64,000 bases of DNA from Takakia lepidozioides (GCA_030704615.1 CM060731.1:50716001-50780000), one strand, 5' to 3'; numbered from the stretch's first letter, positions 1 to 11,959 are shown. Numbers and translations are program-made. Notes: a model not told the origin generated them from the sequence alone.

Positions 1-790
1 CACTTCTAAGACACTGCACACTAACTAACAAATCTACAATACATCTATGTATCACAAAAGCAGTCCAAGTATATATATACATATCAAGAGTTAGTTCCTA
101 GTGACTACCACTATCTAAATCCTATCATTGTGTTGCATATTATGCGTACTCTACAGGAGCTCTCTCAGCTAGAACTTGCACCGAGACTTGTCCCCAGAGT
201 TCTTCAAGAACAAATATCTATCAATGGCCTAAGTTTTGCAAAGTTGCATTGCAACTTATTGTTGGACAATAACTATAGTCTAAGGATGCCAAGCCCATTA
301 TGCTCTACAATCTACTCCCATAATCAATTTTCTGCGACACCCCCAGGACGTCGAGGAATCAGAGCGCCGCAACCCTAGCGACGGCCGGGCGCTTTTGCGG
401 TGGCGGGGAATTTTTAAAGAAAAAAAAACGGGTTTTTTTTTTCGGGCATTGTGATTCCCCGCCGTCGCAAAAGCGTCGCCGAGCTGCGGCGCTGCGACAT
501 CTCGTTTCGATTCCCCGGCGTCGCAAAAAATTGTTGCGACGCAGTGGCATCGCAACCCCCCCAGTGCGTTGGCGGGGGAATGGGGTCAGGCCCCTTTCCG
601 GCGACGCATGGCATCGCAAGATGCCACAACGTTGTCCGAGCGCCAGCGTTACGACGCCCCGACGTCGCAAGTCCCGAGCCGGGCGCCTATGCGACGCTAC
701 AGTTGCAAGGTGGTCGGCGCGTCTGGCGCGCCCGAGGTCTTGGCGTCGCTAACCCCCCCTAAGCGTAGTAGTGCGGCAACATGTTCTTCT
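1..790. other. Non-coding stretch with GC-rich GTCGCAA-type repeats
   Basis: No convincing gene. The first 300 bases are AT-rich and featureless. From about 340 to 770 the base composition becomes very GC-rich, with short motifs such as GCGTCGCAA and GGCGGGGAAT recurring on both strands. The ORFs here overlap in all frames and look like by-products of this composition. A large hairpin lies inside it and is listed separately. Confidence 0.5.
390..475. repeat. Imperfect inverted repeat (22-base arms)
   Basis: The arm at 390-411 (cgcttttgcggtggcggggaat) is matched by the reverse complement of 454-475 with two mismatches. The spacer is about 42 bases and contains A and T homopolymer runs. The shape suggests a foldback or the remains of a small inverted-repeat element. 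No target-site duplication was identified. Confidence 0.6.
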
Positions 791-879
791 CTTCACTGGG
801 AACTATGATGGTTAGAGACTCCTGAGGAAACGAAGGCAAAGAAGACTCCCCCACAAAGGGAGTGACACCCACGAAAGTG

Positions 880-2800
880 GGGGGCACAGGCACACGTGGT
901 ACTGAAAAAGTTCTCCCAATCGTGGCGGTGCGAATCTGCATCCGAGCCTGGTGGGGTGTCAAGTTTTCTTTTGCACAAACCAAACCTCTCCTCTCCTTCC
1001 AGATGTACAAGCCGTGACTGCAATGGTGTTCCCATTGTGCACTCGTTCACAGCCCGTGCCATCTTAGTAGGGTCTTTCAATCTGTTTGCAGCCCTTAGCA
1101 GCAACTCTGCCCTGTTTGGCCCCTTGCCTGTACCCTGTCCCCGAAGGAAATCCCGGTACCGTGTTTGTATCAGCTGTGGCAATGTACAGATCCCGCCCGT
1201 TCTTCCCGGATTGCTTCATCCAAACACTATGCACTGTCTCCGAAAGATTGCCAGAGGGCATGTCCGCAATATCCTCAAGCGTCATATCCTGCCAGCCACT
1301 AGATTATGCAATGAGTTTCATGTTTTGAGTGCAGTTTTACTGGACAAGAGCAGGCTTCAAACTGAAGGAACAAAACCCTCTAACTCTTGGAACTTACTGT
1401 TGTTATGAAACCCCCCCCACTGTCTGTATCGGAAATGCCAAAACCCAAACCAGTCGTCCAGCTCTTTGAGGTCTTCCTGGCTTGATGCATTCGAGGAGTA
1501 CCACCATGCTCGGATAGTTTGATACAGGGAGTTTGTACAAGCGGCATAGTCTCATGTGCTCGTCCTGCAATTCCACTTTTATGCAACTCTTTAAATGCCT
1601 TCGAAGGGACTGCGTCCAATGAAAGAGACAAGTGTGCTCCCTACCTTCCATAGGTGTTTTGGGGTCTCCAGATCCAAACACACACCGTACTACATTCCAG
1701 TTTGCCTGGGCGCTGTCAGCCATGAATCCATTGAAGTTTGGATCAGGCACACCATTCAAATTCATGACGTTCACAAGAGACCTCCACATCAGAATTTGAG
1801 ATTGTGTGTCCTTGGATTGCATGTCGCAAACGGTTATAGTCATTGCTCTTTGGTAAGTGGGATCATACACATGACAAGCCATGGTTGTCCACTCTTTAAC
1901 ACGTTTGACATGGTCGAACATGAGCCACGATTTCTGCAAATCGCCTCCAGGTTGCATTCTTCGGACCGGGCTAGCTCCACTACCCTCCCCCACCGTGGAC
2001 ATTTTGAATAAATACACTTTCAAGGATCCCTGGCCTGGAAAGACATTATCTTGAATAAAGTCATATTTGCTTCTACGCTTCAAGTCCAGAATGCTATCAA
2101 GAGAACCTCTGTTCCCTGGGCCTATTCGTAGTGCGTTGATGTAATTCCGGACATTGGGCGAGCTTAAAGTGGAAAAATGGTCCATAACAACATCTAGCTT
2201 TGAGGAGTCCAGCTTGGCTAAGATATCGTCTGGTTCTACAAGAATATATTTTTGCAAGAACGTCTTGCTTGCCGCAAGTGCAATGGCTGACGGCGTAGCA
2301 TTCAGAGCGTTGTGAACTTCTTGCTGCAGGAGTCCCAGTACCGTATCTATACTTTCCCTGCAATCTCCTTTGCACACAGGGTGATCATGATGAGATGTAT
2401 ACAAGCCCGAGTAAGGGTCTGGCAACGATGAAGAACGTAGTACATGCGAGCCTTGTAGGTGGCAATGCATGTGGGGACGAATTTGCAGAACCTGCAAAAC
2501 ATAGTGTTACTTGGAGTGGCACAACCCACTGCAAATGGATTGTCCGCACAGCCCTCCTACTCGGTTTCTTTTGCGGAACCAGTCAGCCTCATGCCACTGC
2601 AATTTGCATTTGTACATCGCAGGTGCCCAACGCAAACTGATCTCCGAAACTTCAACCCATGAGGATTGTGTATGTTGGAAGTTTTCGTCCGGCACCAAGG
2701 GTGTCCATCATGTTTCTTGTCCATACCCTGCATTAAACCAGCCAAACCTCCACATGAGGTTGGAGGCGGCAACTCGAAGAGGACATCACTATCACACACA
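880..2800 (-). pseudogene. MULE-type transposase remnant, zinc-binding N-part to C-terminal part (left copy)
   Basis: Mutator-like transposase of the plant MULE/SWIM group. Reading the minus strand from 2.8 kb, there is a Cys/His-rich N-part (GMDKKHDGHPWCRTK, then CVGHLRC and CRFCKFVP), a long open stretch at 2497-1403 with the transposase core (ACHVYDPTYQRAMTITVCDM, GFMADSAQANWNVVR, CLFHWTQSL), and at about 1285-880 a C-terminal part (GNLSETVHSVWMKQSGK, RYRDFLRG, LLLRAANR). The same blocks occur in the same order at 60.1-62.0 kb, so this is one dispersed family. The pieces lie in different frames, which means indels and lost introns; this copy cannot encode a full protein. A splice-acceptor-like sequence (tttaatgcag) directly precedes GMDKKHDG. 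The family assignment rests on motifs; the exact MULE clade is unknown. Confidence 0.75.
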
Positions 2801-3600
2801 TGGGATCTGTGTCACACGGGGGCTTCCCAGCGGACAAGGGATCAAGGTCGAGCAGCTTGGCCATGCCCCCATTGAGTGTCCCAAGTCGTGTTCCGCAAGT
2901 TCGGACAATTAAACCCTCTGGTACATGTGGCCGCAACATCTTGAACACCTTCACTTGGTGCTTACATAGGTTCCCTTCCATAGCGTTAGGGAAGTCACAA
3001 CAAGCCCATTCGGATGCTGGATTGCATATAGTGTATACAGTGCCTGGAGAAGACATGCTTTTTACCTTCGCAGGATCCCCCGTGTGCTCGGGCAATTCCA
3101 CGTTGGATTCCGGTATCTGCCCAACCATCCACACCGCATTTTGCACAAAATGTTCCATCCTAGAGTTGCGAATGAACCCTTCAGCTTTCAAGGTCGAAAT
3201 GTACCAGTAATGTGTGAGGAGGCTACCTAATAGGATGTAGACCAACCAATCCAGTCGACGCTTGTCCATTTTCTATCTTGTTTGGGACAAGCACCTCTTC
3301 AGGTTCGCATGGTATGCTTCAATTCCAGCATTCGTATCTTGTCCGGCATGTGGGATATTTCGAGCTCCAACAACCAACATGTCCACTTTCGGGATCCACC
3401 ATTTGTGGATATACAAGAAGAACAGTTTAGCTGCGGGATCCTTTGTTTGTAACTCATACACCACAACAGGACCACCACAAAATCAGATACAAGTATGAAT
3501 CTCTGATATGTGCTCCCTGCTCGTGATCCCCTGATCCCCTTTGACTGAAACCCCTCATGCAGATCCGGTGAAGGCAATGAAAAGGGAATACATGAGCCCT
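2733..3600 (-). pseudogene. SWIM-module transposase tail lying 5' of the left MULE copy
   Basis: Minus-strand coding remnant. It contains the block NAGIEAYHANLKRCL (about 3330-3290), a TAG stop, then an open stretch at 3269-2733 with SLLTHYWYIS and a SWIM-like zinc motif (WACCDFPNAMEGNLCKHQVK). One Cys spacing is atypical, so zinc binding may be lost. SWIM modules normally follow the transposase core in MULE/FAR1-like proteins, but here the module sits upstream of the zinc-binding N-part of the next unit. The reading frame runs into CDSDVLFELPPPTSCGG about 2 bases out of frame at a GTGTG run, as if a dinucleotide slip had broken one continuous chain. Either two elements lie head to tail or a hybrid gene existed. 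Confidence 0.6.
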
Positions 3601-4227
3601 CCTATGGCCAATGAAAGGCCGATAAAAATCACATTGTCGGATCAAACATGTACTGGTCCTGATCCCCTGGTACCCTGAGTATCCGAAATGTATGCAACAG
3701 GGATGTCGTTCAGCCAAATGTTGAAGACCATAAGAGTAAACATGGCATACTGCACATAAAGACGAAAATGTGCAATGTAAGTACTTTTGTTTTGAAAATA
3801 GGCGAAACATTTTACTGAAATTAATGACAAGAAATCACAGGAGGTGAACCCCGAACCCTACAACCCCTTCTGTTCTCATTTTAGTATTATGTGATCCCCC
3901 CTGTGGGCTATGCCATGATCCCCTGGAAGGAGACCATCCCTCCGTCATTCCTCTCTATAACCCCCCAAGGCATGCATTTGCTAAGTTGTCTTCCCTCCTG
4001 CCTGCGCATCCCTCACTACGAATCACACAAGTACACGTCATGGTCCCAAAATGGTCCCAACATATACAGAGCAGTATACATAATGGAGTTTGGCCTATGT
4101 GTCTAGTCCCCTAATGGGCTGAGGCAGCCGTGTTGTCGAATCCGATAGGGGGATTAATAGGTCACTGGTGATGACCCAATGTCTTGATCCCCTGCACATC
4201 GGATAAGGCTATGGTCCCCCTGTGCCC
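3600..4227. other. No gene recognised
   Basis: No coding signature on either strand. Several scattered GATCCCC words occur, the same word that fills the 16-22 kb and 28-30 kb regions. Confidence 0.4.
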
Positions 4228-4317
4228 CTGCTCTCCACCGATCCCCTGCTCTCCACCGATCCCCTGCTCTCCACCGATCCCCTGCTCTCCACCGATCCCC
4301 TGCTCCCCACTGATCCC
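4228..4317. repeat. 18-bp tandem repeat, 5 copies
   Basis: Five consecutive 18-base units of CTGCTCTCCACCGATCCC; the last has C and T substitutions. On the minus strand the unit reads as a GEQGIG hexapeptide array, which is probably incidental. Confidence 0.9.
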
Positions 4318-4586
4318 CTTCACAGTGAAAGATGCTATGCTCTCATGCTCCCAGGAGTCCACGCCGTCGATTCCACACACCTTGTGTTCATTCGTTCTAA
4401 AGGTCGCATCACAAGAGATGATACGTTTGTCACCCATTTGGAGCATTGTTTTTTTCTGAAATTATGTTTGAATGCCAATGGCAAATTTGAGGTCGACATT
4501 GCCGCGCCGTGTTCCTCCAGCAGGGGCATCGGGCGTGTCCTCTTGATAGAAGAAAACACTCTGGGGCTAGGCCTCCTTCCACATCT

Positions 4587-5145
4587 TTAGACTGGTCCCC
4601 TCGTCCTTATGTCGCTTGCCACGAGGGTATTGTTCAGAATGACGTTGGGTACAATCCCAGCTCTGATGATGTCACCATGAACCTCTTTGCCCTTTTCCAG
4701 GGCTGCCAAGCTCGCACATGCATTGCATATACAAACGAACGTGACCAGGTCTAGCTTTACCCCTTCCCGCATCATTTGCTCATAGGTCTCCAATGCCTCC
4801 ATCCCGCATCCATGCTAGGGAATATCCCGCGATCATCACACAATCCCGGACACGACATTTTGTTCAGCCATATTCTCAAACACTTTGTATCCTCAATACT
4901 GCCACATTTGGCATACATGTCCATGAGGGTATTGTTCAGAATGACATCGGGTACAATTCCAAATTTGACAATGGCACCATGGACCTTTTACCCTTCTCTA
5001 GGGCTGCCAGGCTTGCACACACATTGCAAACACAAACGAACGTGACCCGGTCCGGCCTCACCCCTTCCCGCATTATTTGCTCATACGTCTTCGAAGCCTC
5101 TATACCACACCCCTGTTGTGCATATCCTCGCCCTTCCTGCATTAT
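4587..5145 (-). pseudogene. PPR protein fragments (two partial copies)
   Basis: Minus-strand fragments of a plant pentatricopeptide-repeat protein. About 4587-4802 reads EALETYEQMMREGVKLDLVT then FVCICNACASLAALEKGKEV. A second fragment at 4936-5142 reads TYEQIMREGVRPDRVTFVCV and ACASLAALEKGK-like sequence. This is the typical Y-x-x-M-x-x-x-G-(V/I)-x-P-(D/N) plus CA-x-L pattern of PLS-class PPR repeats. Full PPR proteins act in chloroplast or mitochondrial RNA processing, but these pieces span only one or two repeats each, lack a start and are interrupted. Downstream to about 5300 the same sequence degenerates. Similar fragments recur at 22.1, 24-25.8 and 26.8-28.1 kb. Confidence 0.75.
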
Positions 5146-5405
5146 TTGCTCAAGAATAAGCTCAAGAAAGCTGCATCAGTTGCTCAAGAATAGGTCGCAA
5201 AGCCTCAATCCCACGTCCCTGCATTGCATATCTTGCGATCATTCATTCCATGACACAAGTTCTCACTGCTTTGGCTCGATACTACAAAAACATATGGTAG
5301 CGTGGGAGACAAAATGAGGCTAAAGTCCCAGCCCTATGTGTTCACGGCTGAACGTGGGCAACCCTAAAGCAACTTTTTGAATTTTTTTAACTTTTTGCAC
5401 TTTGT

Positions 5406-5580
5406 CACAGTCTTCGGAGATGAATCAATGCTCCGACAAAATCAGGCAAGCTCTACCCTCAAGGTAAAAGAATCTTAACACTTCAAGATTACCAATGGAG
5501 CAGGCATTTGAGAGCTTTACAATTTTGGAGCCACAGTCTTCGGAGATGAATCAATGCTCTGACAGAATCAGGCAAGCTCT
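5406..5580. repeat. Direct repeat pair, about 49 bp each
   Basis: The sequence starting cacagtcttcggagatgaat at 5406-5454 recurs at 5532-5580 with two substitutions. A shorter related string (gccacagtcttc) appears near 9427. Confidence 0.8.
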
Positions 5581-5599
5581 CCAAGCAATGAAAATGAAC

Positions 5600-7140
5600 T
5601 TCACGCATGCATAGAGTTGATGAAACAATCACAAGCTAAACCCTAAAAATCTTACAAAATGGTAAGCAAACTTTTGTGATCAAACATTCCCAATCTCTTC
5701 CCAATCTCTTCACATTCCCAATCCCAATCAACTCGTACGTCCTAGCTAGCTTCTAGTTGCGTTCCGCCCACAAACTCCTCCATTACCATCTCCACCATTT
5801 GCACTTTAGGTTTGAATGCACGAGGTACCTTCATATACATATCTTTGCTATATCTCATTATTTGTCTACAAAATAATGGGACCTTAAACCTTCATCCATA
5901 CCGAGAAATGGAGGTATGACTTGTAGACATACAAAACAACCCAGTTTCAGAGCATGATATATTTATAACACAAAGAAAGGTCCTCTGGTCAGACTCTCTA
6001 TACCATACATACATATATATTCTTCGCTACCATCTAAAGAAAGCGGTTAGGGGAAGTAACACGCTAACCCAACTTATGATCATTGCATAATGGTCTTTGA
6101 AAATTGAAGAGAACACATAGAAACCATATCCAATGCCTTGGAAGTACTTGACAATGGCTTCAAACATAATGTACCAAAGATGCCTAGCAAAGCAGGACAA
6201 GCACTATGCGGGGGCTTGGATGGAAGGTGAAGCTGTTGACACCTCCATGTTGCATGGGTGTGCCACGGGCTTTGTTGTGTATTTGTGTGCATTGGTGCAA
6301 AAGAGAGTACGTAAGTACCCCACCAGTAGGAAGCAGAAATAAGCCCTGGATAAATGCAAGCACAATTCTGCAAAGGAATGATATCTCCCATCACACTTCC
6401 TGCCAGGCAAATGTCATGATCTGGAATCCTGAATCTCCGGACCAAATGCAATTTCAGGTTTAGGTGTGTGAACATAGATTCCAACTTTGAATTGGGTTTC
6501 TTGTGTGCAGTGAAGATAGGTTCCCCATTTAAATTGACTCCTCTCTGAACTGAAAGTACACAATGAAGTTATGTTTGAGGGAGTAGAAGCCGCAGGACTA
6601 CCTGGAGGACAACTTGCTGCACTTTCTGAGTCTGGCCTTTTGATGCCTTACCTGCTACAGTGCACATAAAGGCCACATGTCAAAAAGATTGATTAACTGT
6701 TGCAGCTGTGATCTCACCATGGAGGAAGCTAAATTACATGGGTCACTTATATTCTGCGAGGTACCGTTGAATCAAGAGACACACAAGATCTGCCCTCCAT
6801 GAGGTCCTCAATATCTTCCTTGGTGCAGTCACTGTACCTCCCATCTTACACTACTGTAGATAGAGTTATAAGCAACTAGAAAGAGCACGTTCATGCTGAG
6901 ACATATCCCATCTCTATGAGAACTATAATGGTGTTGAAGGGCAGCATAGGAAAGAAAGCAGTGGAACTTGATGCACATTACCAGTTTGGGTGACACAAAT
7001 CCCAGGTGAGCTCGAAACAAAATTGTTTGAAGCAAATAGGAAATCAGTTTCAATAAAAATAAAGGTGGAATTCACAAAAAGAAATAATCAAAGGTTTACA
7101 GGCTGACCATTGCCCTAAACAGTTGAGAATTGCAAACAAT
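5600..7140. other. No gene recognised
   Basis: AT-rich sequence without a supported coding region on either strand. Short ORFs here have no recognisable motif or splice context. Confidence 0.4.
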
Positions 7141-7150
7141 CCTTACTTAC

Positions 7151-7510
7151 CAGAGCTCTGCCCAATAAACTCCATTGCTTTGACAACATCTCCAACTCTG
7201 TTGAGAGCTTCCATAATGTCTCTGCAATTAGGGATCACACACTAGTTGATAGATTAAAAATTACTCGATACGTTCCCTGAAATTGGTGAAGATAATCACT
7301 TGTGCCTAGCTGGATCATGTCGACCTGTCCCCATAAAAAATCAGCACCAATCTCAGGAAAGCCTTCGATGCTCAGGTAAGATTCAGCAAAACGTTCACCC
7401 TCCGCCAAAGTTCTGCTGTAGGTTAGGTTGCCACAGTGAACAGAAAACGCTTGGATCCTATCTCCCTTGTGCTGCAAGGCCATTTGCTGTGGGTGAGGAC
7501 TCTTGAGCAC
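7151..7510 (-). pseudogene. Exon-like islands of an unrecognised gene
   Basis: Minus strand. An open stretch at about 7505-7265 reads GDRIQAFSVHCGNLTYSRTL and GERFAESYLSIEGFPEIGAD. A separate block at 7223-7151 lies between an acceptor-like ttgcag and a strong donor-like gtaagt and reads DIMEALNRVGDVVKAMEFIG. Both look like protein sequence, but their phases do not join across the 43-base gap by simple splicing. This may be a decayed or captured gene fragment. I do not recognise the protein. Confidence 0.3.
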
Positions 7511-8097
7511 CTTACAAAGTAACTATTGGTAGTTGAAAGGCATCAAGACAGCCTTGATAGGGCATAGCAGAATGCCAAAGCCTATTCAGGTCTATCATTA
7601 TATACTTCAACTGGGCAACAAAAACAAACATATTGCCATCCAAATCCATGGTATGTAGATGTACTGGAGAATGGAGAGGGGTTTAACTGAAATAAGAGAG
7701 TATAATTTCCTCCATCCTTAGTAGTTTGGATCTGGAGACACCATGGCCAACAACCTGCTGTATCAGGCTCCTTACATGCTGCAGCTTAGCATTCTTTGCC
7801 AGTTGTTGTACAAAAAATGGTCAAAATAAGCTGGAGCTTCTCGAGTCCCAGATCCAGGCTGCTTCATCATCCGTATATGCTCTCATCTGATTATCCGCAG
7901 GGTACAAAAATCTTTTGATGGTAAAAGTAGACAAGCGTGAGCTTTGTGGCCTCCTCATTCATTGGGATTTGGGTGGGAGTCTGGACTGAGATGTTTTGTG
8001 GTGCATAATCTTGCAGAAAGCAGCCGGAAGGACGGAAAAAGCTACAGGAAGGCTAAAGAGATTGGGCTCGAACAAGAGCAGGTACCAGAACTTTTGC

Positions 8098-8250
8098 TCA
8101 TTTTACCAATCTGATGAAGGACCATAAAGCACAGCTGATCAGCTTTTGTAGCAACCTGTGCAGAGGTTGAATCACCTGGAGACAAAAATAGTGCACCTGG
8201 AGTGCCAAGTCCAGACCCTTTGGCAGGTAACATGAGTGTTTCCAGCATAA
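8098..8250 (-). pseudogene. Exon-like island, unrecognised
   Basis: Minus-strand open stretch reading GLGTPGALFLSPGDSTSAQV then ATKADQLCFMVLHQIGK, followed by a possible donor (GGTAAAATG). It could belong with the islands at 7.15-7.5 kb, because it is on the same strand and upstream. No family assigned. Confidence 0.25.
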
Positions 8251-8940
8251 AGTTTCATGCTCTAATGCAGTCAACAATCTTTTGGGCAGATTTTCCACTG
8301 GTCAGTGGAAATTGCCACCTTTTATTGCCATTGTATCCACTTGAGCTATGATTTGGACACAGACTTGGATCCAAGGGCACTTGAGGGTCTCAAAAGTGAT
8401 TAGTACCTGCAATTGGTCAAGTAACAATTCTCTTGGCTGCTTTTGAAAAGGGAAACTCAAAGGGTTCGACATGCCTTACAATGAAGTGAGATCTCTTTTC
8501 TTGTTCTCTTTTATCCCCTCCAGATCCGTTTGTCTCCATGTCTCTGTGTGTCTCTGCGTCCCTGTCCCTAGGCCCTCTATGGATGTTGTGAAGTCTTTTC
8601 TCTTATATCTACCTTTCCTTTGAGCTTCCCGCGGATGTTATAAAGTACCATTCCATTTCTTCCTTTCTTCCTAAATGCAAACACCACAACCACAACTGGG
8701 CTCAGTATGCAGCAATTTTAAGTCCATTTTTATAGTGTCTTTTCTCTGCACCCCTCCCCCCAACTTTTTGATCGTGTCTGAACCTGGTGAGGGTCTATAT
8801 GCTATGCAGCAACTCGAGGTCCATGACTACATTCTCTGTGTCTCTGTTCATTTCTTTAAAGGCTGGCAAGGGCATGTTTTCCTTCTTGAAATCTGTCTAT
8901 CTTCTCTTGAATACTGAAGTCGTGTTTGTTATGGCCCTGT

Positions 8941-9042
8941 AGAACTTGGATGAGCAGTTGCTCGAGGAGCATGAGAAGTTTGGAACTGTGCCAGATTCAA
9001 ATGGCATTAAGCACCACTTTATTCTCGCCATCCATGCCAGGG
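8941..9042 (+). pseudogene. Exon-like island, unrecognised
   Basis: After an acceptor-like ccctgtag the plus strand reads NLDEQLLEEHEKFGTVPDSN then GIKHHFILAIHAR, ending at a possible donor (AGGGTATCC). The composition is protein-like, but no start, neighbouring exon or family could be recognised. It is probably a captured fragment. Confidence 0.25.
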
Positions 9043-9049
9043 TATCCCT

Positions 9050-10200
9050 GTACTGATGGATTCCCGCTTCACATTCTCAACTCATCTCCAGGTTCTCATG
9101 TGATCATTGTACCATGAAGCTATGGATTCAAGACATCGATTTATCCACTTCAGAGACTCTCTTACGGGTGAGGTGCGGAAACCATGATATGATTGTGATT
9201 GAATGCAGCAATAAAACATAACGTTCAGCATTGCAAAAGCAGCGCTGGGTTCACCTCAGGTGGGACCTACTTCATCACCATATTTCTCTCAGAGCCAGAA
9301 GAGTAATTAGACCTGACACTGTTCAAGTCTCAAAAGGCATGAGCAGTTATTGTTGTCTTTCAAGATTCCCAGGCTTTTTGAAGAGACCTTGACCTGATAT
9401 GTATAATTGTAGCTTACCTCCAAGGAGCCACAGTCTTCAGGCGTTGTTTAGTTGTTTCTAAAATGGTTACTTCTTATTCTATTGTGTCCCATTGGCCCTC
9501 ATGGCCCTTGGTACGTTATGATTTTTATTTATTTATTAATTATTTTTTTTAATTATTTTCTGGCCCCCAAGGACGTTTTGAAGTTCCTCTCCTTTCCTTT
9601 CTCTCTTTGAGCTTTCCACGGACGTTATAAAGTACCGTTTCATTTCATTTCGTTTCACTGGCCATGCGGACTGCAGATTCCACTTCAACCAGCAGGAAAT
9701 TGAGACTGTCAAATTCGTACCAATGTCTGGGTCTGGTTATCCACTCATCCAAATTTTAGTTCGCCCACTGCATCTATGGACAGATTGACAAAGGGAAAGG
9801 CTGCCTCCATCCGCCTCCAGGCCAAATGCAATCAGATACATTTGCGCCAGGCCCCAACATACACAAATGGAAACTACTTAGTGGCATCAAAGAGAGAGAA
9901 TGAAAGGAAGGGAGGTGGACGAAGTAGAACAACACGAGAGAAACATGAGTTCTTATCGTCATCTCTGAGAACTGAGGGTGTAGCTCCATTAAACTGCTTG
10001 ACCGTAGCTGATGCACTGACCACTACCCTTGTGAAAGCGGGGATATTCTGTTGAAGAGTGAGAGCTGGAAGTGTCTGTGCTGTCACGATTGTCAGAATAG
10101 CTGAAAATGTAGGAGTTGCAACTTGAAGCATGAAGAAGTTTCGTGAGAAGCTAAATCCGTTTGATTGTGGCTGTGATGAATCATGAATATCCCAAGAGAA
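9050..10200. other. No gene recognised; contains a repeated TTCC(A/G)CGGATGTTATAAAGTACC-like string
   Basis: No supported coding region. A string near 8624-8665 (gagcttcccgcggatgttat) recurs near 9609-9640 (gagctttccacggacgttat), which indicates a dispersed repeat pair about 985 bases apart. Confidence 0.4.
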
Positions 10201-10208
10201 TAGGGGTT

Positions 10209-10279
10209 CGAGTTCATCACTTCATTCCAGGGGGTCACTCCGGATGGACAGCGGACCCTGGCATGAAGTGATGAACTCG
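10209..10279. repeat. Strong hairpin, 24-base arms with one mismatch
   Basis: The arm cgagttcatcacttcattcc (10209 onward, 24 bases to AGGG) pairs with the reverse complement of ccctggcatgaagtgatgaa-ctcg ending at 10279. Only one position mismatches, and the loop is about 23 bases. It lies 40 bases upstream of the first ATG of the Myb/SANT-like gene. It could be a foldback element terminus or an RNA stem-loop. Confidence 0.75.
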
Positions 10280-10319
10280 GGCCCCCATCGCCCGCTTCTT
10301 AACTGAGACGGAGCCACAA

Positions 10320-11955
10320 ATGGATCTCCGCATCGCAAAGGGCTCTCCGGCACGGCTGATGCAACACTTGGGTCTTTTTGCATGCGAGCGTCTACTAAGA
10401 TTCCTCAAAGTGATCGGGAAGAGAGAATGGAAAACGTACCCAACACCTCAGTTATGTCGTGGGAACCCTTCTGACATGTTTCTTGGACTATTGCTGGAGC
10501 CACGGGGCTGAGAAAAGCGCGCAACAGTGTCAGGACAAGTGGGAGTCACTAGCATCCGAGTTCAAGAAGGTGTGTACTTACAAAAGGATCAGTCCAGGCG
10601 GGGTTAAATCGTACTGGCAACAATCCCACGAGGAGAGAAAGAACAATAGATTGCCTGCCAATTTCCATAAGGAGGTCTTCCACGCCATGTCCGGCTGGTA
10701 TGGCCGGAATAAAACTCTTGACCCCGGGGAGCTTGCTGTGGACACGTATGCAACTCCGCAACCTGCAGGTCACCACCACTCTTTGAATTCATCATCTTCC
10801 TTCACCATGTTGTAACTTCCTCTTTGTGTTGTGGTGAAATGCAAGGCTTCTTTACACCTAATTTATAGGCGAGAAAGTCTTAAAACGACTCTCAGTAGGA
10901 CGGATATTGTGGGAGATGATCTAAGTGAATGGGTCCCCCTTACAACAACTGTTGGTAGAGTGTTCCAGCTGTTTGTTGTCCTTGAGCAAATGCACTATAA
11001 CATATGTCTAGAGCGCCACAATCTGTACACGGTGAATGGGAGCCAGATGGTTATGTTGGAGAAGGCCGGTTGTGGTCACACTGTGACTCAGTGAGTTCAG
11101 ACCAAGATTTATATGTTACTGTGGGTGTAAGTGAAGAATGGTGGTAATCCCTCTTCTGTCTTTCTGTTATGCCTAAAAGCAACCAGTATTCTAGTCAGGG
11201 AAGAAGGGAACTTCAAATTGGCCACATGAATGCCAAACAGGTGACAGAGAAGAAAGGTTGACAAACAAGGAAACAAGTGAACCCCTGCCTGCCCTTGTCA
11301 CCCCAAGAGAGGAGACTCCTTGATTGGATTATATGCTTCCAAAGAGTGTCGTACTGAGCCCTTTCTTCCCACGGGTGGGATTCTGCATGGAAGGGCCGCA
11401 ATGTGCTTGCACATAACCATAACTAGGGGGCACTTACAGACATTTTTTGCAGATTTTATCACTAAGATCTGGAGGAAAACTCTGCATCCTGTCTCACATT
11501 CTATCTTATCTACAACCTATTTTACAACCTTGACCATTTGAGGGTGTACTATGACATTACATTGTACTGAACTTCAGTAAATTTTGGCCTTTGCAGGGAT
11601 AAACACAAGCAACACAGTAGGCAGCAATGCCAAGTATTCAAAGACCGGTGAGGAGGCCGACGAGCAGATGGATTGCCCAAGCACAGGCAAGAAACGGAAG
11701 TGTTCAATATTGGTAGCTATGTCAAGGACAACCAATGGGCTAGCATCTATCCTAGAACACAACAATCAGAAGGTTGTAGATGCAATAATGAGATCCGAGG
11801 ACAAGAAAGACAAGCGGCACAAGGAAGACTTGGATATGGAAAAAATAAAGCTGAATTTTGAGGAGGAGAAGTTTGTAGGCACAATGCAACTAGGCAATGG
11901 CTATATTGGAGCTCTTAACAGTATAAGCGATGGACTTAAACAGTGTTGGCTGTGA
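10320..11955 (+). pseudogene. Myb/SANT-like (trihelix) DNA-binding protein gene, TE-associated type
   Basis: Plus strand. The open stretch at 10459-10815 carries a trihelix-like block (SAQQCQDKWESLASEFKKVC, SYWQQSHEERKNNRLPANF, then EVFHAMSGWYGRNKT). Upstream, 10320-10511 overlaps in another frame, so an indel or intron separates the N-part. A later exon at about 11598-11955 follows the acceptor-like ggcctttgcag. It reads KKRKCSILVAMSRTTNGLAS (a basic, NLS-like segment) and then a charged, probably coiled-coil region ending NGYIGALNSISDGLKQCWL and a stop. This N-terminal DNA-binding plus C-terminal helical layout is typical of plant Myb/SANT proteins, either host trihelix factors or the accessory protein of PIF/Harbinger elements. 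No transposase lies nearby, so the assignment between the two is open. Probably broken at the N-terminus. Confidence 0.55.
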
Positions 11956-11959
11956 GAAG

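Noticed and set aside
4162-4446. ORF with GEQGIG repeats resembling a collagen-like protein
   Set aside because: It is only the 18-bp tandem repeat read on the minus strand; nothing coding-like surrounds it.
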